Positions 63,574-64,000 of a stretch of DNA of 64,000 nt are shown in pieces. Both the position numbers and the translations under genes were made by a program. This DNA comes from an uncultured Spirochaetaceae bacterium (GTDB lineage: Bacteria > Spirochaetota > Spirochaetia > Treponematales > Treponemataceae). The number at the start of each line of letters is the position of its first letter. Position 1 is the stretch's first letter. The notes under the pieces were generated by a model that saw nothing but the letters and a program-made list of their open reading frames with translations, made no database searches and had not been told where the DNA came from. The DNA is taken from NCBI GenBank assembly GCA_902802305.1, contig CADCLG010000006.1:62001-126000 (forward strand), read 5' to 3'.

Positions 63574-64000
63574 ATGGATTTTACTCTTGTAGATTTAACA
63601 TTCGAAAATTGCAACAAAGCTTATGAAATTGACAGGACTGATATTCCAGATTCTTTTGTTGATGATGTTCCAACCCTTATTGCAACATTACAATTTGGTT
63701 ATGACAATAAATTAAAAGGACGCTCTTTTTTAATCACTAAAGAAGGTAAGGCAATTGGAACAATCCTTCTTGGAGAAGGCTTGTATTGTGATACAGATCC
63801 GCAGGAATTAAAAGGCAAACCATTTTACCGCTTAGTATTTTTTGTGCTTGATAAAAACTTTAGAGGCAAAGGATTTGGCAGCAAGATTCTGGAAACTACA
63901 ATCGAGAAAGTCTATAGCGATTTTGGAAAACAACCAATTGTTCTTGGAGTACATAAAGATAATGAAAAAGCAGCCCGTTTTTATTTGAAAAACGGCTTTA
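63574..64000 (+). CDS. GNAT family N-acetyltransferase (3' end beyond window)
   Basis: At least 142 residues, open to the window edge. It begins MDFTLVDLTFENCNKAYEI. The acetyl-CoA-binding motif A is LDKNFRGKGFGSKILETTI and motif B is GVHKDNEKAARFYLKNGF, both diagnostic of the GNAT fold. The substrate cannot be told. AGGAG lies about 10 nt before the ATG. The gene is probably nearly complete, since motif B usually lies close to the C-terminus. Confidence 0.85.
   Translation, partial: MDFTLVDLTFENCNKAYEIDRTDIPDSFVDDVPTLIATLQFGYDNKLKGRSFLITKEGKAIGTILLGEGLYCDTDPQELKGKPFYRLVFFVLDKNFRGKGFGSKILETTIEKVYSDFGKQPIVLGVHKDNEKAARFYLKNGF

Overview
The window looks like a chromosomal segment of a saccharolytic Treponema (Spirochaetota), probably a gut or rumen species. 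The evidence is an AT-rich genome of roughly 40% GC by eye, a FlgM gene next to rsmI, a type III glutamine synthetase, a DUF3798-type ABC importer, a PilZ-like protein, and several lipoprotein or outer-envelope families that I associate with treponemes. The species call is inference, because no rRNA or other marker is present. Coding density is high, and most genes are ordinary housekeeping, transport or central-metabolism genes.

Layout. 1-7.5 kb: an Rpn/PD-(D/E)XK nuclease-like gene, a DUF1846 protein, uvrB, rpmB, and a minus-strand pair of a FIST sensor protein and a PhnP-like hydrolase. 7.6-11.1 kb: livHMGF, a branched-chain amino acid importer without its own binding protein. 11.2-15.8 kb: a CBS-domain regulator, an unknown protein, a PTS EIIA and transketolase, all in the same direction. 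15.8-22.4 kb: a YczE/YitT-type membrane protein, purD, glnN and a large EF-hand membrane protein. 22.6-28.2 kb: a complete ABC importer (DUF3798 lipoprotein, double ATPase, two permeases, a small anchored protein). 28.3-34.3 kb: beta-galactosidase and phosphoketolase. 34.7-41.6 kb: a HAD phosphatase, coaX with an ECF S component (a plausible pantothenate pair), trkA/trkH potassium uptake, and a HATPase-HDOD signalling protein. 41.6-45.6 kb (minus strand): a SpoU methyltransferase, a degenerate iron-ADH fold protein, flgM, rsmI and an unknown Rossmann-like protein. 45.6-50.3 kb: a dicarboxylate symporter, a PilZ-like protein and tex. 50.4-54.5 kb: a large lipoprotein coupled to a probable envelope protein. 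54.5-57.9 kb: nfnAB and a GerMN protein. 57.9-62.2 kb (minus strand): an exported protein, proS and an AAA/DUF234 ATPase. 62.3-63.55 kb: about 1.3 kb with no convincing gene, holding a tRNA-like fragment, tandem 10-bp and 12-bp repeats and a series of long inverted repeats. It is followed by a GNAT acetyltransferase cut by the window end.

The main non-genic signals are three. First, a three-copy, roughly 72-bp double-hairpin repeat whose second stem differs by compensatory changes. Second, many genes whose -10 box lies only 6-12 nt before the start codon with no Shine-Dalgarno sequence, which suggests leaderless or near-leaderless transcription. Third, the structured, gene-free and possibly integration-related stretch at 62.3-63.55 kb. 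I did not find a clear new defence or biosynthetic system. The best leads for undescribed biology are these DNA/RNA elements, the Fe-ADH pseudoenzyme, the EF-hand membrane protein and the lipoprotein/envelope-protein pair.
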